NCBI RefSeq assembly: GCF_002102255.1
Contig: NZ_LQPH01000122.1
Span: 1-64,000, forward strand
Origin: Mycobacterium nebraskense
GTDB lineage: Bacteria; Actinomycetota; Actinomycetes; Mycobacteriales; Mycobacteriaceae
Reading direction: 5' to 3'
Length of the DNA stretch: 64,000 nt
The notes beneath the pieces are model-generated. The model worked only from the letters and a program-made list of their open reading frames with translations. It searched no databases and was not told where the DNA came from. A program made the position numbers and the translations under genes. The first letter of the stretch is position 1. Every line of letters begins with the position of its first letter. Positions 43,914 through 57,030 of the stretch are shown here, piece by piece.

Positions 43914-45328
43914 ACGTACATCCCGCCGGTCCTCGGCACGCCGAAGAGACCAGGCACCCTGATAGCACGCCGCGACCGCAATCTCCCGACGAGCTGCTGC
44001 GGCTTGCGCCGAACGTGTGGCCCCGCAACATCGTTCGCGATGACACCGGTGTGGTCAGCCTGGCCGGGATCCCGCTCACCCAGCTCGCCCAGGAGTACGG
44101 CACCCCGCTGTTCGTCATCGACGAGGACGACTTCCGTTCCCGGTGCCGGGAACTCGCGACGGCCTTCGGCGGCGGGCGAAACGTGTGCTACGCGGCGAAA
44201 GCCTTCCTGTGCACCGAGATCGCCCGCTGGGTCGATGAGGAAGGTCTCGCGCTCGACGTGTCCACCGGCGGCGAGCTCGCCGTCGCGCTGCACGCCGACT
44301 TCCCGCCGGAGCGGATCACCTTCCACGGCAACAACAAATCCGTCGCGGAACTGACCGCGGCGGTCAAAGTGGGCATCGGGCACATCGTCTTGGACTCGAT
44401 GACCGAAATCGAGCGCCTCGATGCCATCGCGGGGGAGGCGGGCGTCGTCCAAGACGTCTACGTCCGTCTCACCGTCGGGGTCGAGGCCCACACGCACGAG
44501 TTCATCTCCACCGCACACGAAGACCAGAAGTTCGGGCTGTCGGTGGCCAGCGGCGCGGCGATAGCCGCGGTGCGCCGGGTGTTCGCCACCGATCACCTGC
44601 GACTGGTCGGGCTGCACAGCCACATCGGCTCACAGATCTTCGACGTCGACGGCTTCGAGGTCGCCGCGCACCGCGTCATCGGGCTGCTGCACCAGATCGC
44701 CGACGAATTCGGCATCGACAAGACGGGGCAGATTTCGACCGTGGATCTCGGTGGCGGACTGGGCATTTCATACCTGGGAACCGACGACCCACCGCCGGTG
44801 TCCGAGTTGGCGGCCAAGCTGACGGCCATCGTCGGCAACGAGTCGGCGGCCGTGGGACTGCCCACCCCGAGACTGGTGGTAGAGCCCGGGCGCGCCATCG
44901 CCGGGCCCGGCACCATCACGCTGTATGAGGTGGGCACCGTCAAGGATGTCGACGTGAGCAGCAAGGCCCAGCGCCGCTATGTCAGCGTCGACGGCGGCAT
45001 GAGCGACAACATCCGCACCGCGCTCTATGACGCGCAGTACGACGCCCGGCTGGTCTCGCGGGCCAGCGACGCGCCGGCAACGCTGGCGCGGATCGTCGGA
45101 AAGCATTGCGAAACCGGTGACATCGTCGTGCGCGACGCGTGGGTGCCCGACGACCTGCGGCCCGGTGACCTGCTCGGGATCGCCGCGACCGGTGCGTACT
45201 GCTATTCGCTGTCGAGCCGCTACAACATGATCTGCCGGCCGGCCGTGGTGGCGGTGCGTGCGGGGCGGTCCCGCCTGATCCTGCGCCGCGAGACGGTTGA
45301 CGATCTACTGAGTCTGGAAGTGAGGTGA
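43910..45328 (+). CDS. lysA: Diaminopimelate decarboxylase
   Basis: The 472-residue PLP enzyme has the lysine in YAAKAF, the HSHIGSQI motif, VEPGRAI and the C-terminal [13 protein letters not shown]. It makes lysine from meso-diaminopimelate, which also limits the supply for peptidoglycan. The GTG overlap with argS gives an N-terminus about 25 residues longer (rich in Pro, His and Arg) than M. tuberculosis LysA; a later start near [14 protein letters not shown] is possible. Confidence 0.95.
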   Translation: MNVHPAGPRHAEETRHPDSTPRPQSPDELLRLAPNVWPRNIVRDDTGVVSLAGIPLTQLAQEYGTPLFVIDEDDFRSRCRELATAFGGGRNVCYAAKAFLCTEIARWVDEEGLALDVSTGGELAVALHADFPPERITFHGNNKSVAELTAAVKVGIGHIVLDSMTEIERLDAIAGEAGVVQDVYVRLTVGVEAHTHEFISTAHEDQKFGLSVASGAAIAAVRRVFATDHLRLVGLHSHIGSQIFDVDGFEVAAHRVIGLLHQIADEFGIDKTGQISTVDLGGGLGISYLGTDDPPPVSELAAKLTAIVGNESAAVGLPTPRLVVEPGRAIAGPGTITLYEVGTVKDVDVSSKAQRRYVSVDGGMSDNIRTALYDAQYDARLVSRASDAPATLARIVGKHCETGDIVVRDAWVPDDLRPGDLLGIAATGAYCYSLSSRYNMICRPAVVAVRAGRSRLILRRETVDDLLSLEVR

Positions 45329-45331
45329 ACT

Positions 45332-46653
45332 GTGCCCCGTGACGAAAAGCCGGTCGGCGTAGCGGTACTCGGGTTTGGCAACGTCGGGAGCGAAGTTGTG
45401 CGAATCATCGAGAACAGCGCCGACGACCTCGCGGCTCGCGTCGGCGCGCCCCTGGTGTTGCGCGGCGTCGGGGTGCGGCGGGTCGCCGCCGACCGCGGCG
45501 TTCCGATCGAGTTGCTCACCGACAACGTCGAGGAACTCGTGTCCCGCGAAGACGTCGACATCGTCGTGGAGTTGATGGGGCCGGTGGAACCGGCGCGGAA
45601 GGCGATCCTGCGCGCGCTCGAGCACGGTAAATCCGTCGTCACGGCGAACAAGGCGCTGTTGGCCACTTCCACTGGGGAATTGGCGCAGGCGGCCGAAAAC
45701 GCCCACGTCGACCTGTATTTCGAGGCGGCGGTTGCCGGTGCTATCCCGGTCATTCGCCCGCTCACGCAGTCGCTGGCAGGCGACACGGTGCTGCGGGTTG
45801 CCGGCATCGTCAACGGCACCACCAACTACATCCTGTCCGCGATGGACAGCACCGGCGCCGATTACGCCACCGCGCTGGCCGAGGCGAGCGCGCTGGGCTA
45901 CGCCGAGGCCGATCCCACGGCCGACGTCGAAGGCTACGACGCGGCGGCCAAGGCCGCGATCCTCGCATCGATCGCCTTTCACACCCGGGTGACCGCCGAC
46001 GACGTCTATCGCGAGGGCATCACCAAAGTCACGCCCGCCGACTTCGCCTCCGCGCGGTCCCTGGGTTGCACCATCAAGCTGCTGTCCATCTGCGAGCGCA
46101 TCACGACCGACGACGGTCAGGAACGGGTGTCGGCCCGCGTCTACCCGGCGCTGGTGCCGCTGTCGCATCCGTTGGCCACGGTCAGCGGGGCGTTCAACGC
46201 GGTCGTGGTCGAGGCCAAGGCCGCCGGCCGGCTCATGTTCTACGGCCAGGGCGCCGGCGGCGCGCCCACCGCATCCGCGGTCACCGGTGACCTGGTGATG
46301 GCCGCCCGCAACCGGGTATTGGGCAGCCGCGGGCCGAGAGAATCCAAGTACGCCCAGCTTCCCATCGCGCCAATGGGTTTCATCTCCACTCGCTACTACG
46401 TCAGCATGAACGTCGCCGACAAACCGGGTGTGTTGTCCACGGTGGCGGCCGAATTCGCCAAGCGCGAGGTGAGCATCGCCGAGGTCCGCCAGGAGGGCGT
46501 GTCTGACGAAGGCGGGCGACGGGTGGGAGCCCGTGTCGTGGTGGTCACCCACAGCGCCACCGACGCCGCGCTCTCCGAAACCGTCGATGCGCTGGCGGAT
46601 CTGGATGTCGTGCAGGGCGTCACCAGTGTGCTGCGACTGGAAGAGACCGGCTC

Positions 46654-46657
<4 letters not shown>
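45332..46657 (+). CDS. thrA: Homoserine dehydrogenase
   Basis: The 441-residue enzyme has the nucleotide-binding [11 protein letters not shown] near the start, the catalytic-domain motif [11 protein letters not shown] and a C-terminal ACT domain ([15 protein letters not shown]) that probably senses threonine. It reduces aspartate semialdehyde to homoserine. It starts with GTG three bases after lysA and overlaps thrC by ATGA. It is a stand-alone dehydrogenase without an aspartokinase domain. Confidence 0.96.
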
Positions 46658-48748
<2,091 letters not shown>

Positions 48749-48773
48749 TCCACAGCGTGGCCGGAGGGTTTGC

Positions 48774-48802
48774 TTGCTTCCAGGGAGGATGCGGGCTATC
48801 CT
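48774..48802 (+). promoter_or_regulatory. Probable sigma-A promoter of rho
   Basis: TTGCTT (48774-48779) and TATCCT (48797-48802) are separated by exactly 17 bases. Transcription from about 48809 would give rho a leader of about 200 nt. Long rho leaders carry autoregulatory attenuation in other bacteria; here only the length and the promoter boxes are seen. Confidence 0.55.
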
Positions 48803-49015
48803 CGGACCCGTCCAGCAATCGCAGCATCTGCATCTGCATCCATACTGCCTTGCCGCTAGGACAACACCAATTCTTCTCGTGGACGAGGTTCGCCGCTTAC
48901 TCCGCCGATTAAGGCGATCACCGTTGCAGAGTCGATATTTGGGTGCACTCGGCGATTTGGCTGAATGCAACGAACCCCCCGGATGACCTGATCAGCGGGG
49001 GAAGAAAGGAAATCC

Positions 49016-50851
49016 GTGACCGATACGGACCTGTTCACGGCTGGCGCGAGCGCCGACAGCAATGAGGTGCCGAACGCCGTGACCCCGGACACATCCGACG
49101 TCGAAACCACAGCCCCGGTTGGCTCTCTGTCGACCATGGTGCTTCCCGAACTGCGCGCGCTGGCTAACCAAGTCGGCGTCAAGGGGACGTCGGGCATGCG
49201 CAAGAACGAACTCATCGCCGCCATAAAGGAAATCAGGGGGCAGTCCAACGGGACTGCCGCCCCTGCCGCCTCCGAGGACAGCGGCAAGTCCGACACCGCC
49301 AGTGCTGACGCACCGGCCGCCGAGGACCACCAAAACGGTTCAACGACCGAGGCGCCCCGCCGCGAACGGCGCAGCGCTTCGCGCGAGCCGGGATCGGCCC
49401 GCACCGGCGACGAGGCGGATGGCGAGCGCTCACGCAACCGCGAAGGCGCGGCCACCGGCGAGGACGACACCCGCCAGGGCGGCAAGCGGGACTCCCAGAG
49501 TGACGAGCGCGGCCAAGATGGCGGTGGCGAAAGAGGTGATCAGCAAGGCTCGGGCGGCCAGCAATCGCGTGGCGGCTCGAACCAGCAGGACGACGACGGC
49601 GAGGGCCGTCAGGGCAGGCGTGGCCGCCGCTTCCGTGACCGCGATCGCAGGCGCCGCGGGGAGCGGTCCGGCGAGGGCGGCGACACCGAACTGCGTGAGG
49701 ACGACGTCGTGCAGCCGGTCGCCGGCATCCTTGACGTTCTCGACAATTACGCGTTCGTCCGCACCTCCGGCTACCTGGCCGGTCCGCACGACGTCTACGT
49801 GTCCATGAACATGGTGCGTAAGAACGGCCTGCGCCGTGGCGACGCGGTGACCGGCGCGGTTCGTGTGCCGAAAGAGGGCGAGCAGCCCAACCAGCGCCAG
49901 AAGTTCAACCCACTGGTGCGCCTGGACAGCGTCAATGGCGGTCCGGTCGAGGACGCGAAAAAGCGGCCCGATTTCAGCAAGCTGACGCCGCTCTACCCCA
50001 ACCAGCGCCTTCGCCTGGAAACCACCCCCGACCGGCTGACCACCCGGGTCATCGACCTGATCATGCCGATCGGTAAGGGCCAGCGCGCCCTGATCGTGTC
50101 GCCGCCCAAGGCCGGTAAGACCACGATCCTGCAGGACATCGCCAACGCGATCACCAAGAACAACCCGGAATGCCACCTCATGGTCGTGCTCGTCGACGAG
50201 CGGCCCGAGGAGGTCACGGACATGACTCGCTCCGTCAAGGGCGAAGTCATCGCCTCGACGTTCGACCGGCCGCCTACGGACCACACGGCGGTCGCCGAGC
50301 TGGCCATCGAACGCGCCAAGCGGCTCGTCGAGCAGGGCAAGGACGTTGTGGTGCTGCTCGACTCGATCACCCGCCTGGGCCGCGCGTACAACAACGCGTC
50401 ACCCGCGTCGGGCCGGATCCTGTCCGGTGGTGTCGACTCCACCGCGCTGTATCCGCCGAAGCGGTTCCTGGGTGCCGCACGAAACATCGAAGAAGGCGGA
50501 TCGCTGACGATCATCGCCACTGCGATGGTCGAGACCGGATCCACCGGCGACACGGTCATCTTCGAGGAGTTCAAGGGCACCGGTAACGCCGAGCTCAAAC
50601 TGGACCGCAAGATCTCCGAACGGCGGGTCTTCCCGGCGGTCGACGTGAACCCCTCCGGCACCCGTAAGGACGAGCTGCTGCTGTCGCCCGACGAGTTCGG
50701 CGTCGTGCACAAGCTGCGCCGCGTGCTGTCGGGTCTGGACTCGCATCAGGCCATCGACCTGCTGATGTCGCAGCTGCGCAAGACGAAGACCAACTACGAG
50801 TTCCTGGTGCAGGTCTCCAAGACCACGCCGGGATCGATGGACAACGACTGA
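49016..50851 (+). CDS. rho: Transcription termination factor Rho
   Basis: The 611-residue RNA helicase has an N-terminal domain (about 30-75), a large polar insertion rich in Arg, Gly, Asp and Gln (about 78-215), the RNA-binding fold (VAGILDVLDNYAFVRTSGYL), a P-loop SPPKAGKTT, Walker B VVVLLDSITRLG and the Q/R-loop region. The insertion is typical of actinobacterial Rho, binds RNA and supports termination on structured transcripts. GTG at 49016 follows GAAAGGAAAT. This Rho is predicted to resist bicyclomycin as M. tuberculosis Rho does, but the residue was not checked. Confidence 0.96.
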   Translation: MTDTDLFTAGASADSNEVPNAVTPDTSDVETTAPVGSLSTMVLPELRALANQVGVKGTSGMRKNELIAAIKEIRGQSNGTAAPAASEDSGKSDTASADAPAAEDHQNGSTTEAPRRERRSASREPGSARTGDEADGERSRNREGAATGEDDTRQGGKRDSQSDERGQDGGGERGDQQGSGGQQSRGGSNQQDDDGEGRQGRRGRRFRDRDRRRRGERSGEGGDTELREDDVVQPVAGILDVLDNYAFVRTSGYLAGPHDVYVSMNMVRKNGLRRGDAVTGAVRVPKEGEQPNQRQKFNPLVRLDSVNGGPVEDAKKRPDFSKLTPLYPNQRLRLETTPDRLTTRVIDLIMPIGKGQRALIVSPPKAGKTTILQDIANAITKNNPECHLMVVLVDERPEEVTDMTRSVKGEVIASTFDRPPTDHTAVAELAIERAKRLVEQGKDVVVLLDSITRLGRAYNNASPASGRILSGGVDSTALYPPKRFLGAARNIEEGGSLTIIATAMVETGSTGDTVIFEEFKGTGNAELKLDRKISERRVFPAVDVNPSGTRKDELLLSPDEFGVVHKLRRVLSGLDSHQAIDLLMSQLRKTKTNYEFLVQVSKTTPGSMDND

Positions 50852-50886
50852 CCGAACCCAGTTCCTCGGCGGACCGTCACCGCGAC

Positions 50887-50935
50887 ACTTAAACCACGTA
50901 CACGACACGCCGGCTGACGTCGCCATGGTTTAAGT
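50887..50935. promoter_or_regulatory. AT-rich inverted repeat between rho and rpmE
   Basis: ACTTAAACCA (50887-50896) and TGGTTTAAGT (50926-50935) are perfect inverted 10-mers around a 29-nt GC-rich centre with its own CGAC/GTCG pair. It could be a terminator for rho or an operator for rpmE. It does not match the mycobacterial Zur palindrome as I recall it. Confidence 0.5.
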
Positions 50936-51041
50936 TTCGGCGCAACCCATGCGCCGGGAATGCCGAGAGGCACCCCGTTGTTTTGGGAGAACAATGGTTG
51001 ACCTGGCATAATCGGTGCTCGACAAGATCGAAGAGGACAGC

Positions 51042-51278
51042 ATGAAATCTGACATTCACCCCGCCTACGGGGAGACCACCGTGCACTGCGGGTGCGGTAA
51101 CACCTTCCAGACGCGCAGCACCAAGCCTGGCGGCAACATCGTCGTCGAGGTGTGCTCGCAGTGCCACCCGTTCTACACCGGCAAGCAGAAGATTCTTGAC
51201 AGCGGCGGCCGGGTGGCCCGCTTCGAGAAGCGCTACGGCAAGCGCAAAGGCGCCGCGACGGACAACACCGACAAATAG
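51042..51278 (+). CDS. rpmE: 50S ribosomal protein L31, zinc-binding type
   Basis: The 78-residue protein ([11 protein letters not shown]) has HCGCGN and VCSQCHPF, the four Cys that hold zinc in C+ L31. Such forms are replaced by a zinc-free paralogue under zinc starvation in mycobacteria. ATG at 51042 follows GAGGACAGC. An upstream in-frame start at 51015 is unlikely from length. Confidence 0.96.
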   Translation: MKSDIHPAYGETTVHCGCGNTFQTRSTKPGGNIVVEVCSQCHPFYTGKQKILDSGGRVARFEKRYGKRKGAATDNTDK

Positions 51279-51286
51279 CTGCGTTG

Positions 51287-51327
51287 CCGACGCCCGAACT
51301 GTGCGAGGAGCACAGGCCGGGCGTCGG
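51287..51327 (+). terminator. Hairpin terminator after rpmE
   Basis: CCGACGCCCG (51287-51296) and CGGGCGTCGG (51318-51327) pair perfectly over 10 bp, followed by TTT, eight bases after the rpmE stop. It separates rpmE from prfA. Confidence 0.8.
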
Positions 51328-51377
51328 TTTGCGTTTACGGCAATCACAACGCGGGCTGAACGGGCAGGAGGTGACAC

Positions 51378-52451
51378 ATGACGCAGCCGGTGCAGACGAT
51401 TGACGTGCTGCTGGCCGAACACGCCGAGCTCGAGCAACGGCTGGCGGATCCCGAATTGCACAGCAATCCCGCCGAGGCGCGCAAAGCCGGCCGCCGGTTC
51501 GCCCGATTGGCCCCGATCGTTGCCACGTACCGCAAGTTGGAGTCGGCGCGCGGCGACCTGGAGACCGCGCGTGAGCTGGCCGCCGACGACGAGTCGTTCG
51601 CCGATGAGGTGACCGAACTGGAGTCACGGGTCACCGAACTGGACACCCAGCTGACCGACATGCTGGCCCCGCGCGACCCGCATGATGCCGACGACATCGT
51701 GCTCGAAGTCAAATCCGGTGAGGGCGGCGAGGAATCGGCGCTGTTCGCGGCTGATCTGGCCAGGATGTACATCCGCTACGCCGAGCGGCACGGCTGGAAC
51801 GTGACCGTATTGGACGAAACCACATCGGATCTCGGTGGCTACAAGGATGCGACGCTCAGCATCGCCAGCAAGGGCGACGCGGCCGACGGAGTGTGGTCCC
51901 GAATGAAGTTCGAGGGCGGGGTGCACCGGGTGCAGCGCGTCCCCGTGACGGAATCCCAAGGCAGGGTGCATACTTCGGCGGCGGGCGTCCTGGTCTATCC
52001 CGAACCCGAGGAAGTGGGCGAGGTGCAGATTGACGAGTCGGATCTGCGCATCGACGTCTACCGTTCGTCCGGCAAGGGTGGGCAAGGGGTGAACACCACC
52101 GACTCCGCGGTGCGGATCACGCATCTGCCCACCGGCATCGTGGTCACCTGCCAGAACGAACGCTCGCAGCTGCAGAACAAGGCGCGTGCGCTGCAGGTGC
52201 TGGCCGCCCGCCTCCAAGCACTGGCCGAAGAACAGGCGCTGGCCGACGCGTCGGCCGACCGGGCCAGCCAGATCCGGACCGTGGACCGCAGCGAACGGAT
52301 TCGCACCTACAACTTCCCGGAGAACCGGATCACCGATCACCGAATCGGTTACAAGGCACACAATCTCGATCAAGTGCTCGACGGCGACCTCGACGCGATG
52401 TTCGACGCGCTGGGCGCCGCCGACAAACAGTCCCGGCTGCAACAGGCATGA
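51378..52451 (+). CDS. prfA: Peptide chain release factor 1
   Basis: The 357-residue RF1 has the codon-recognition tripeptide in [14 protein letters not shown] (PVT, for UAA and UAG) and the catalytic GGQ in [16 protein letters not shown]. It releases peptides at stop codons. The GGQ glutamine is methylated by PrmC, whose gene overlaps by ATGA directly downstream. Confidence 0.97.
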   Translation: MTQPVQTIDVLLAEHAELEQRLADPELHSNPAEARKAGRRFARLAPIVATYRKLESARGDLETARELAADDESFADEVTELESRVTELDTQLTDMLAPRDPHDADDIVLEVKSGEGGEESALFAADLARMYIRYAERHGWNVTVLDETTSDLGGYKDATLSIASKGDAADGVWSRMKFEGGVHRVQRVPVTESQGRVHTSAAGVLVYPEPEEVGEVQIDESDLRIDVYRSSGKGGQGVNTTDSAVRITHLPTGIVVTCQNERSQLQNKARALQVLAARLQALAEEQALADASADRASQIRTVDRSERIRTYNFPENRITDHRIGYKAHNLDQVLDGDLDAMFDALGAADKQSRLQQA

Positions 52452-53311
52452 GTGCCCTGCGGCGCGCGATCGACTCCGCTGCGGCCACGCTCGCCGAAGC
52501 GGGGATCGACTCCGCGCGTTGGGATGCCGAGGAGCTGGCCGCTCACCTGATGGGCACCGAGCGCGGTCGGCTCGCCTTGCTCGAGTCGACCGACGACGAC
52601 TTCCTCGGTCGTTACCGCGACGTCGTGGCCGCGCGTTCGCGGCGGGTGCCGTTGCAGCATCTCACCGGCACGGCCGCGTTCGGACCGCTGATGCTGCATG
52701 TCGGCCCCGGCGTCTTCGTCCCGCGTCCGGAAACCGAAGCCCTCTTGGCGTGGGTCACCGAACAGCGCCTCCCGGCGCGGCCCGTCATCGTCGATCTGTG
52801 CACCGGTTCGGGCGCATTGGCGGTGGCCCTGGCCCAGCACCGGGCCAACCGCGGACTTCAGGCCCGGATCATCGGCGTCGACGACTCCGAAGCGGCCCTC
52901 GAGTATGCGCGCCGCAACGCGGCGGGCACCGCCGTGGAACTCCTGCAGGCCGACGTCACGGAGCCCGGCCTGCTGCCCGACCTCGACGGCGGCGTCGACG
53001 TGGTGGTGGCCAACCCGCCCTACGTCCCCGACGCTGCCATCGTGGAACCCGAAGTCGCCCAACATGATCCACACCACGCGGTGTTCGGCGGTCCGGACGG
53101 GATGGCGGTGATCGCCCCCATCGTCCGCCTGGCCGGGCGCTGGCTGCGCACCGGCGGCATCTTCGCCGTCGAGCATGACGACACCACTTCCTCACAGACG
53201 GTCGAATTGATCCGCAAGACAGGACTTTTCGAAGACATCGAGGCGCGCCACGACCTGGCCGGCCGGCCGCGATTTGTGACGGCACGCAAAAAGGGCGGCG
53301 CCCGTGACTGA
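52448..53311 (+). CDS. prmC: Release factor glutamine methyltransferase
   Basis: The 287-residue SAM methyltransferase (HemK/PrmC) has a helical N-domain, motif [16 protein letters not shown] and the catalytic NPPY in [11 protein letters not shown]. It methylates the GGQ glutamine of release factors. It overlaps prfA by ATGA and the Sua5 gene by eight bases. Confidence 0.95.
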   Translation: MSALRRAIDSAAATLAEAGIDSARWDAEELAAHLMGTERGRLALLESTDDDFLGRYRDVVAARSRRVPLQHLTGTAAFGPLMLHVGPGVFVPRPETEALLAWVTEQRLPARPVIVDLCTGSGALAVALAQHRANRGLQARIIGVDDSEAALEYARRNAAGTAVELLQADVTEPGLLPDLDGGVDVVVANPPYVPDAAIVEPEVAQHDPHHAVFGGPDGMAVIAPIVRLAGRWLRTGGIFAVEHDDTTSSQTVELIRKTGLFEDIEARHDLAGRPRFVTARKKGGARD

Positions 53312-53963
53312 GGTCTTCGACTGCGCCGATCCCGGCCAGCGTTCGCGCGGAATCGCCTCGGCGGCAGGGGCGCTCAAGGGCGGCCGGCTGGTCGTCATGC
53401 CGACGGACACCGTCTACGGCATCGGCGCCGACGCCTTCAACAGCGCCGCGGTGGCCGCCCTGCTATCGGCGAAGGGGCGCGGCCGCGACATGCCGGTCGG
53501 CGTGCTGGTCGGCTCCTGGCACACCATCGAGGGCCTGGTTTACACCATGCCGGGCGGGGCCCGCGACCTGATCCGCGCGTTCTGGCCGGGCGCGCTGAGC
53601 CTGGTGGTGACGCAGGCACCGTCGCTGCAATGGGACCTCGGCGACGCCCGCGGCACGGTGATGCTGCGGATGCCGCTGCACCCGGTAGCCATCGAACTGT
53701 TGCGTGAAGTGGGGCCGATGGCGGTATCCAGCGCGAATGTGTCCGGCCGTCCCCCCGCGGTGGACGCCAACGAGGCCCGAAATCAACTCGGCGATCTCGT
53801 CGACGTCTATCTCGACGCGGGGACGGCCGAGCAGCAGGCCGCCTCCACGATCGTCGACCTCACCGGGCCCGCCCCGCGCATCCTGCGACCCGGTCCGGTG
53901 AGCGCCGAACGGATCGCGGAAGTGCTCGCGGTCGACCCCGAAAGCCTGACCGCCCAGGCCTAA
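53304..53963 (+). CDS. L-threonylcarbamoyladenylate synthase (Sua5/YrdC family)
   Basis: The 219-residue protein has the YrdC motif MPTDTVYGIGADAF near residue 33 and the basic cavity segment SAKGRGRDMPVGVL, where the usual KxR sequence binds ATP. It makes threonylcarbamoyl-AMP for the t6A37 tRNA modification. It lacks the C-terminal Sua5 domain, so it is the short form. GTG at 53304 overlaps prmC. Confidence 0.92.
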   Translation: MTEVFDCADPGQRSRGIASAAGALKGGRLVVMPTDTVYGIGADAFNSAAVAALLSAKGRGRDMPVGVLVGSWHTIEGLVYTMPGGARDLIRAFWPGALSLVVTQAPSLQWDLGDARGTVMLRMPLHPVAIELLREVGPMAVSSANVSGRPPAVDANEARNQLGDLVDVYLDAGTAEQQAASTIVDLTGPAPRILRPGPVSAERIAEVLAVDPESLTAQA

Positions 53964-53991
53964 CCGGAGCGGTTCTCTGGTTGCCAGGTTT

Positions 53992-55221
53992 GTGCAGTAC
54001 GGTCTCGACGTGTCCAGCGACCCGGTCAGCCAGGTAGCCAACCTTGCCGGTGGTTTCCTTGCCCTGTCTGACCGCGGCACCGGTGTCCCACTGCGTGAAC
54101 TCGCGCTCGTGGGACTGACCGCGGCGATCATCACCTACTTCGCCACCGGACCCGTGCGCGTGCTCGCCACCCGGCTGGGCGCGGTTGCCTATCCGCGGGA
54201 ACGCGACGTACACGTAACCCCGACGCCGCGCATGGGCGGGCTGGCGATGTTTCTCGGCGTCATCTCGGCCGTCTTCCTGGCCTCCCAGCTTCCGGCGCTC
54301 ACCCGCGGGTTCGTCTACTCGTCGGGTATGCCCGCGGTGTTGGTGGCCGGCGCGGTGATCATGGGCATCGGCCTCATCGACGATCGCTGGGGGCTCGACG
54401 CCCTGACGAAGTTCGCCGGCCAGATCACCGCGGCCAGCGTGCTGGTCACCATGGGCGTGGCCTGGAGCGTCCTCTACATCCCGATCGGCGGTGTCGGCAC
54501 CATCGTGCTCGACCAGGCCTCGTCGATCCTGCTCACCCTGGCGCTGACAGTGTCCATCGTGAACGCGATGAACTTCGTCGACGGGCTCGACGGACTGGCC
54601 GCCGGGCTCGGGCTGATCACCGCGCTGGCGATCTGCATGTTCTCGGTCGGCCTGCTGCGCGACCACGGGGGCGATGTCCTCTTCTATCCGCCCGCCGTGA
54701 TCTCCGTGGTGCTCGCGGGGGCATGTCTGGGCTTCCTGCCGCACAACTTCCATCGCGCCAAGATCTTCATGGGTGATTCCGGCTCGATGCTGATCGGGTT
54801 GATGCTCGCCGCGGCCTCCACCACCGCCGCCGGCCCCGTCTCGCAAAACGCCTACGGCGCGCGCGACGTGTTCGCCCTACTGTCGCCGTTCCTGCTGGTG
54901 GTGGCGGTCATGTTCGTGCCGATGCTCGATTTGCTGCTGGCCATCGTGCGCCGCACCCGCGCGGGCCGCAGCGCGTTCAGCCCCGACAAGATGCACCTGC
55001 ACCACCGGTTGCTGCAGATCGGTCATTCCCACCGCCGGGTGGTGTTGCTGATCTACCTCTGGGTGGGCATCGTCGCGTTCGGTGCTGCGAGCACGATTTT
55101 CTTCAATCCCCGCGACACCGCCGCGGTGATGTTGGGCGCCATTGTGGTCGCCGGCATCGCGACGGCGATACCGCTCATGCGCCGCCGAGACGAGTACGAC
55201 GACGAGGACTACGACAGCTAG
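53992..55221 (+). CDS. wecA: Decaprenyl-phosphate N-acetylglucosaminyl-1-phosphate transferase
   Basis: The 409-residue membrane enzyme (Rv1302, Rfe/WecA) has about 11 helices and the family motifs LIDDRWGLD, NAMNFVDGLDGLA, MGDSGSM and the His-rich DKMHLHHRL. It transfers GlcNAc-1-phosphate to decaprenyl phosphate, the first step of the linker for arabinogalactan. GTG at 53992 (VQYGLDVSSD) fits the family. The C-terminus is acidic (DEYDDEDYDS). Confidence 0.95.
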   Translation: MQYGLDVSSDPVSQVANLAGGFLALSDRGTGVPLRELALVGLTAAIITYFATGPVRVLATRLGAVAYPRERDVHVTPTPRMGGLAMFLGVISAVFLASQLPALTRGFVYSSGMPAVLVAGAVIMGIGLIDDRWGLDALTKFAGQITAASVLVTMGVAWSVLYIPIGGVGTIVLDQASSILLTLALTVSIVNAMNFVDGLDGLAAGLGLITALAICMFSVGLLRDHGGDVLFYPPAVISVVLAGACLGFLPHNFHRAKIFMGDSGSMLIGLMLAAASTTAAGPVSQNAYGARDVFALLSPFLLVVAVMFVPMLDLLLAIVRRTRAGRSAFSPDKMHLHHRLLQIGHSHRRVVLLIYLWVGIVAFGAASTIFFNPRDTAAVMLGAIVVAGIATAIPLMRRRDEYDDEDYDS

Positions 55222-55439
55222 TAGTAGTGGTGTCCGCCGTATGGTACGGTGCAGGTAGAACCCCAAAAAGCCGCACAGATTGCCGGTCCATCGGACGCAG
55301 ATCCGGTTGGGTCGGCTGGGGAGTCGCGTCGGGAGATACCCCTTGGCCGATTCCGCTGTGACGTGCGATACGCTCGGCGGGCCACCGATCAGTCGGTCGG
55401 GGGACTCCCGCTTCACCAACCTGGGATTGAGGTGCTGCA

Positions 55440-55940
55440 GTGACGACACCAGCGCAGGACGCGCCGTTGGTGTTTCCCTCTGTTGCGTTCCGCCCGGTCC
55501 GCTTGTTCGTCCTCAGCATTGCCGTGACTGCGGTGGCAGTGGTCGTCGCCGGCTTGGCCGGTCACCCGATGGTCGGGGTGTTCTTCGGCGTCGGGTTGCT
55601 GCTCGGTTTGCTCAACGCCCTTCTGGTGCGTCGTTCGGTCGCGTCGATCACCGCGAAAGAGCATCCGCTGAAAAGCTCGATGGCGCTGAATTCGGCCACC
55701 CGGCTGGCCATCATCACCGTCATCGGGCTGATCATCGCCTACATCTTCCGGCCTGCCGGACTGGGCGTCGTGTTCGGATTGGCGCTCTTCCAGATCTTGT
55801 TGGTGGCATCGACGGCGCTTCCGGTGTGGAAGAAGCTGCGTGCCGGTGATTGGGCGGAGGCCCATCCCTCGGACGGTTCCGGAGGCGGCGTGATCGCGGG
55901 ATCGGAAGGAACGGAAGGAAGAAGCAGCAGCGATGACTGA
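55440..55940 (+). CDS. AtpI-like membrane protein at the head of the ATP synthase operon
   Basis: The 166-residue protein has four membrane helices (about 22-40, 44-62, 85-103 and 108-127) and a hydrophilic tail ([14 protein letters not shown]). Rv1303 holds this place in M. tuberculosis. AtpI homologues help assemble the c-ring or admit magnesium. It is annotated ATP synthase I by position and topology more than by motif. It overlaps atpB by eight bases. The 218-base region before it should contain the operon promoter; a TATGGT at about 55240 is a possible -10. Confidence 0.82.
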   Translation: MTTPAQDAPLVFPSVAFRPVRLFVLSIAVTAVAVVVAGLAGHPMVGVFFGVGLLLGLLNALLVRRSVASITAKEHPLKSSMALNSATRLAIITVIGLIIAYIFRPAGLGVVFGLALFQILLVASTALPVWKKLRAGDWAEAHPSDGSGGGVIAGSEGTEGRSSSDD

Positions 55941-56688
55941 CACTACGTTCCTGGCCGCCGCAATCGAGGTCGGCGAACACAGCCACGCGACATGGCTCGG
56001 GATGACCGTTAACACGGACACGATCCTGTCCACCGGGATCGCCGCGGTGATCGTGCTCGCGCTGGCCTTCTTCCTCCGCGCGAAGATCACCTCCACCGGC
56101 GTGCCCAGCGGCGTTCAGTTGTTCTGGGAGGCCATCACGGTCCAGATGCGCGACCAGATCGAGAGCGCGGTCGGAATGCGGATCGCGCCGTTCGTCTTGC
56201 CGCTGGCCGTCACCATCTTCGTGTTCATCCTGATCTCCAACTGGCTGTCGGTGCTGCCGCTGCAGTACACCGACAAGTCCGGGCACACCACAGAGCTGCT
56301 GAAGTCGGCGGCCGCGGACATCAATTACGTTCTGGCGCTCGCCCTCTTCGTGTTCGTCTGCTATCACGTGGCCGGCATCTGGCGCCGCGGCATCGTCGGA
56401 CACCCGCTCGCCGTCCTCAAAGGCCACGTGGCGTTCTTGGCGCCGATCAACCTCGTCGAAGAGCTCGCCAAGCCGATCTCGTTGTCGCTCCGACTTTTCG
56501 GCAACATCTTCGCCGGCGGCATCCTGGTCGCACTGATCGCGCTCTTCCCGCCCTACATCATGTGGGCGCCCAACGCGATCTGGAAGGCCTTCGACCTGTT
56601 CGTCGGGGCGATCCAGGCCTTCATCTTCTCGATCTTGACCATCCTCTACTTCAGCCAAGCCATGGAGATCGAGGAACACCATGACTGA
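55933..56688 (+). CDS. atpB: ATP synthase Fo subunit a
   Basis: The 251-residue membrane protein has the essential Arg in [14 protein letters not shown] (near residue 186) that faces the c-ring proton site, and about six helices. It forms the proton half-channels. In mycobacteria bedaquiline also touches this a/c interface. Confidence 0.96.
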   Translation: MTDTTFLAAAIEVGEHSHATWLGMTVNTDTILSTGIAAVIVLALAFFLRAKITSTGVPSGVQLFWEAITVQMRDQIESAVGMRIAPFVLPLAVTIFVFILISNWLSVLPLQYTDKSGHTTELLKSAAADINYVLALALFVFVCYHVAGIWRRGIVGHPLAVLKGHVAFLAPINLVEELAKPISLSLRLFGNIFAGGILVALIALFPPYIMWAPNAIWKAFDLFVGAIQAFIFSILTILYFSQAMEIEEHHD

Positions 56689-57021
<333 letters not shown>

Positions 57022-57030
57022 TTCGCTGTG

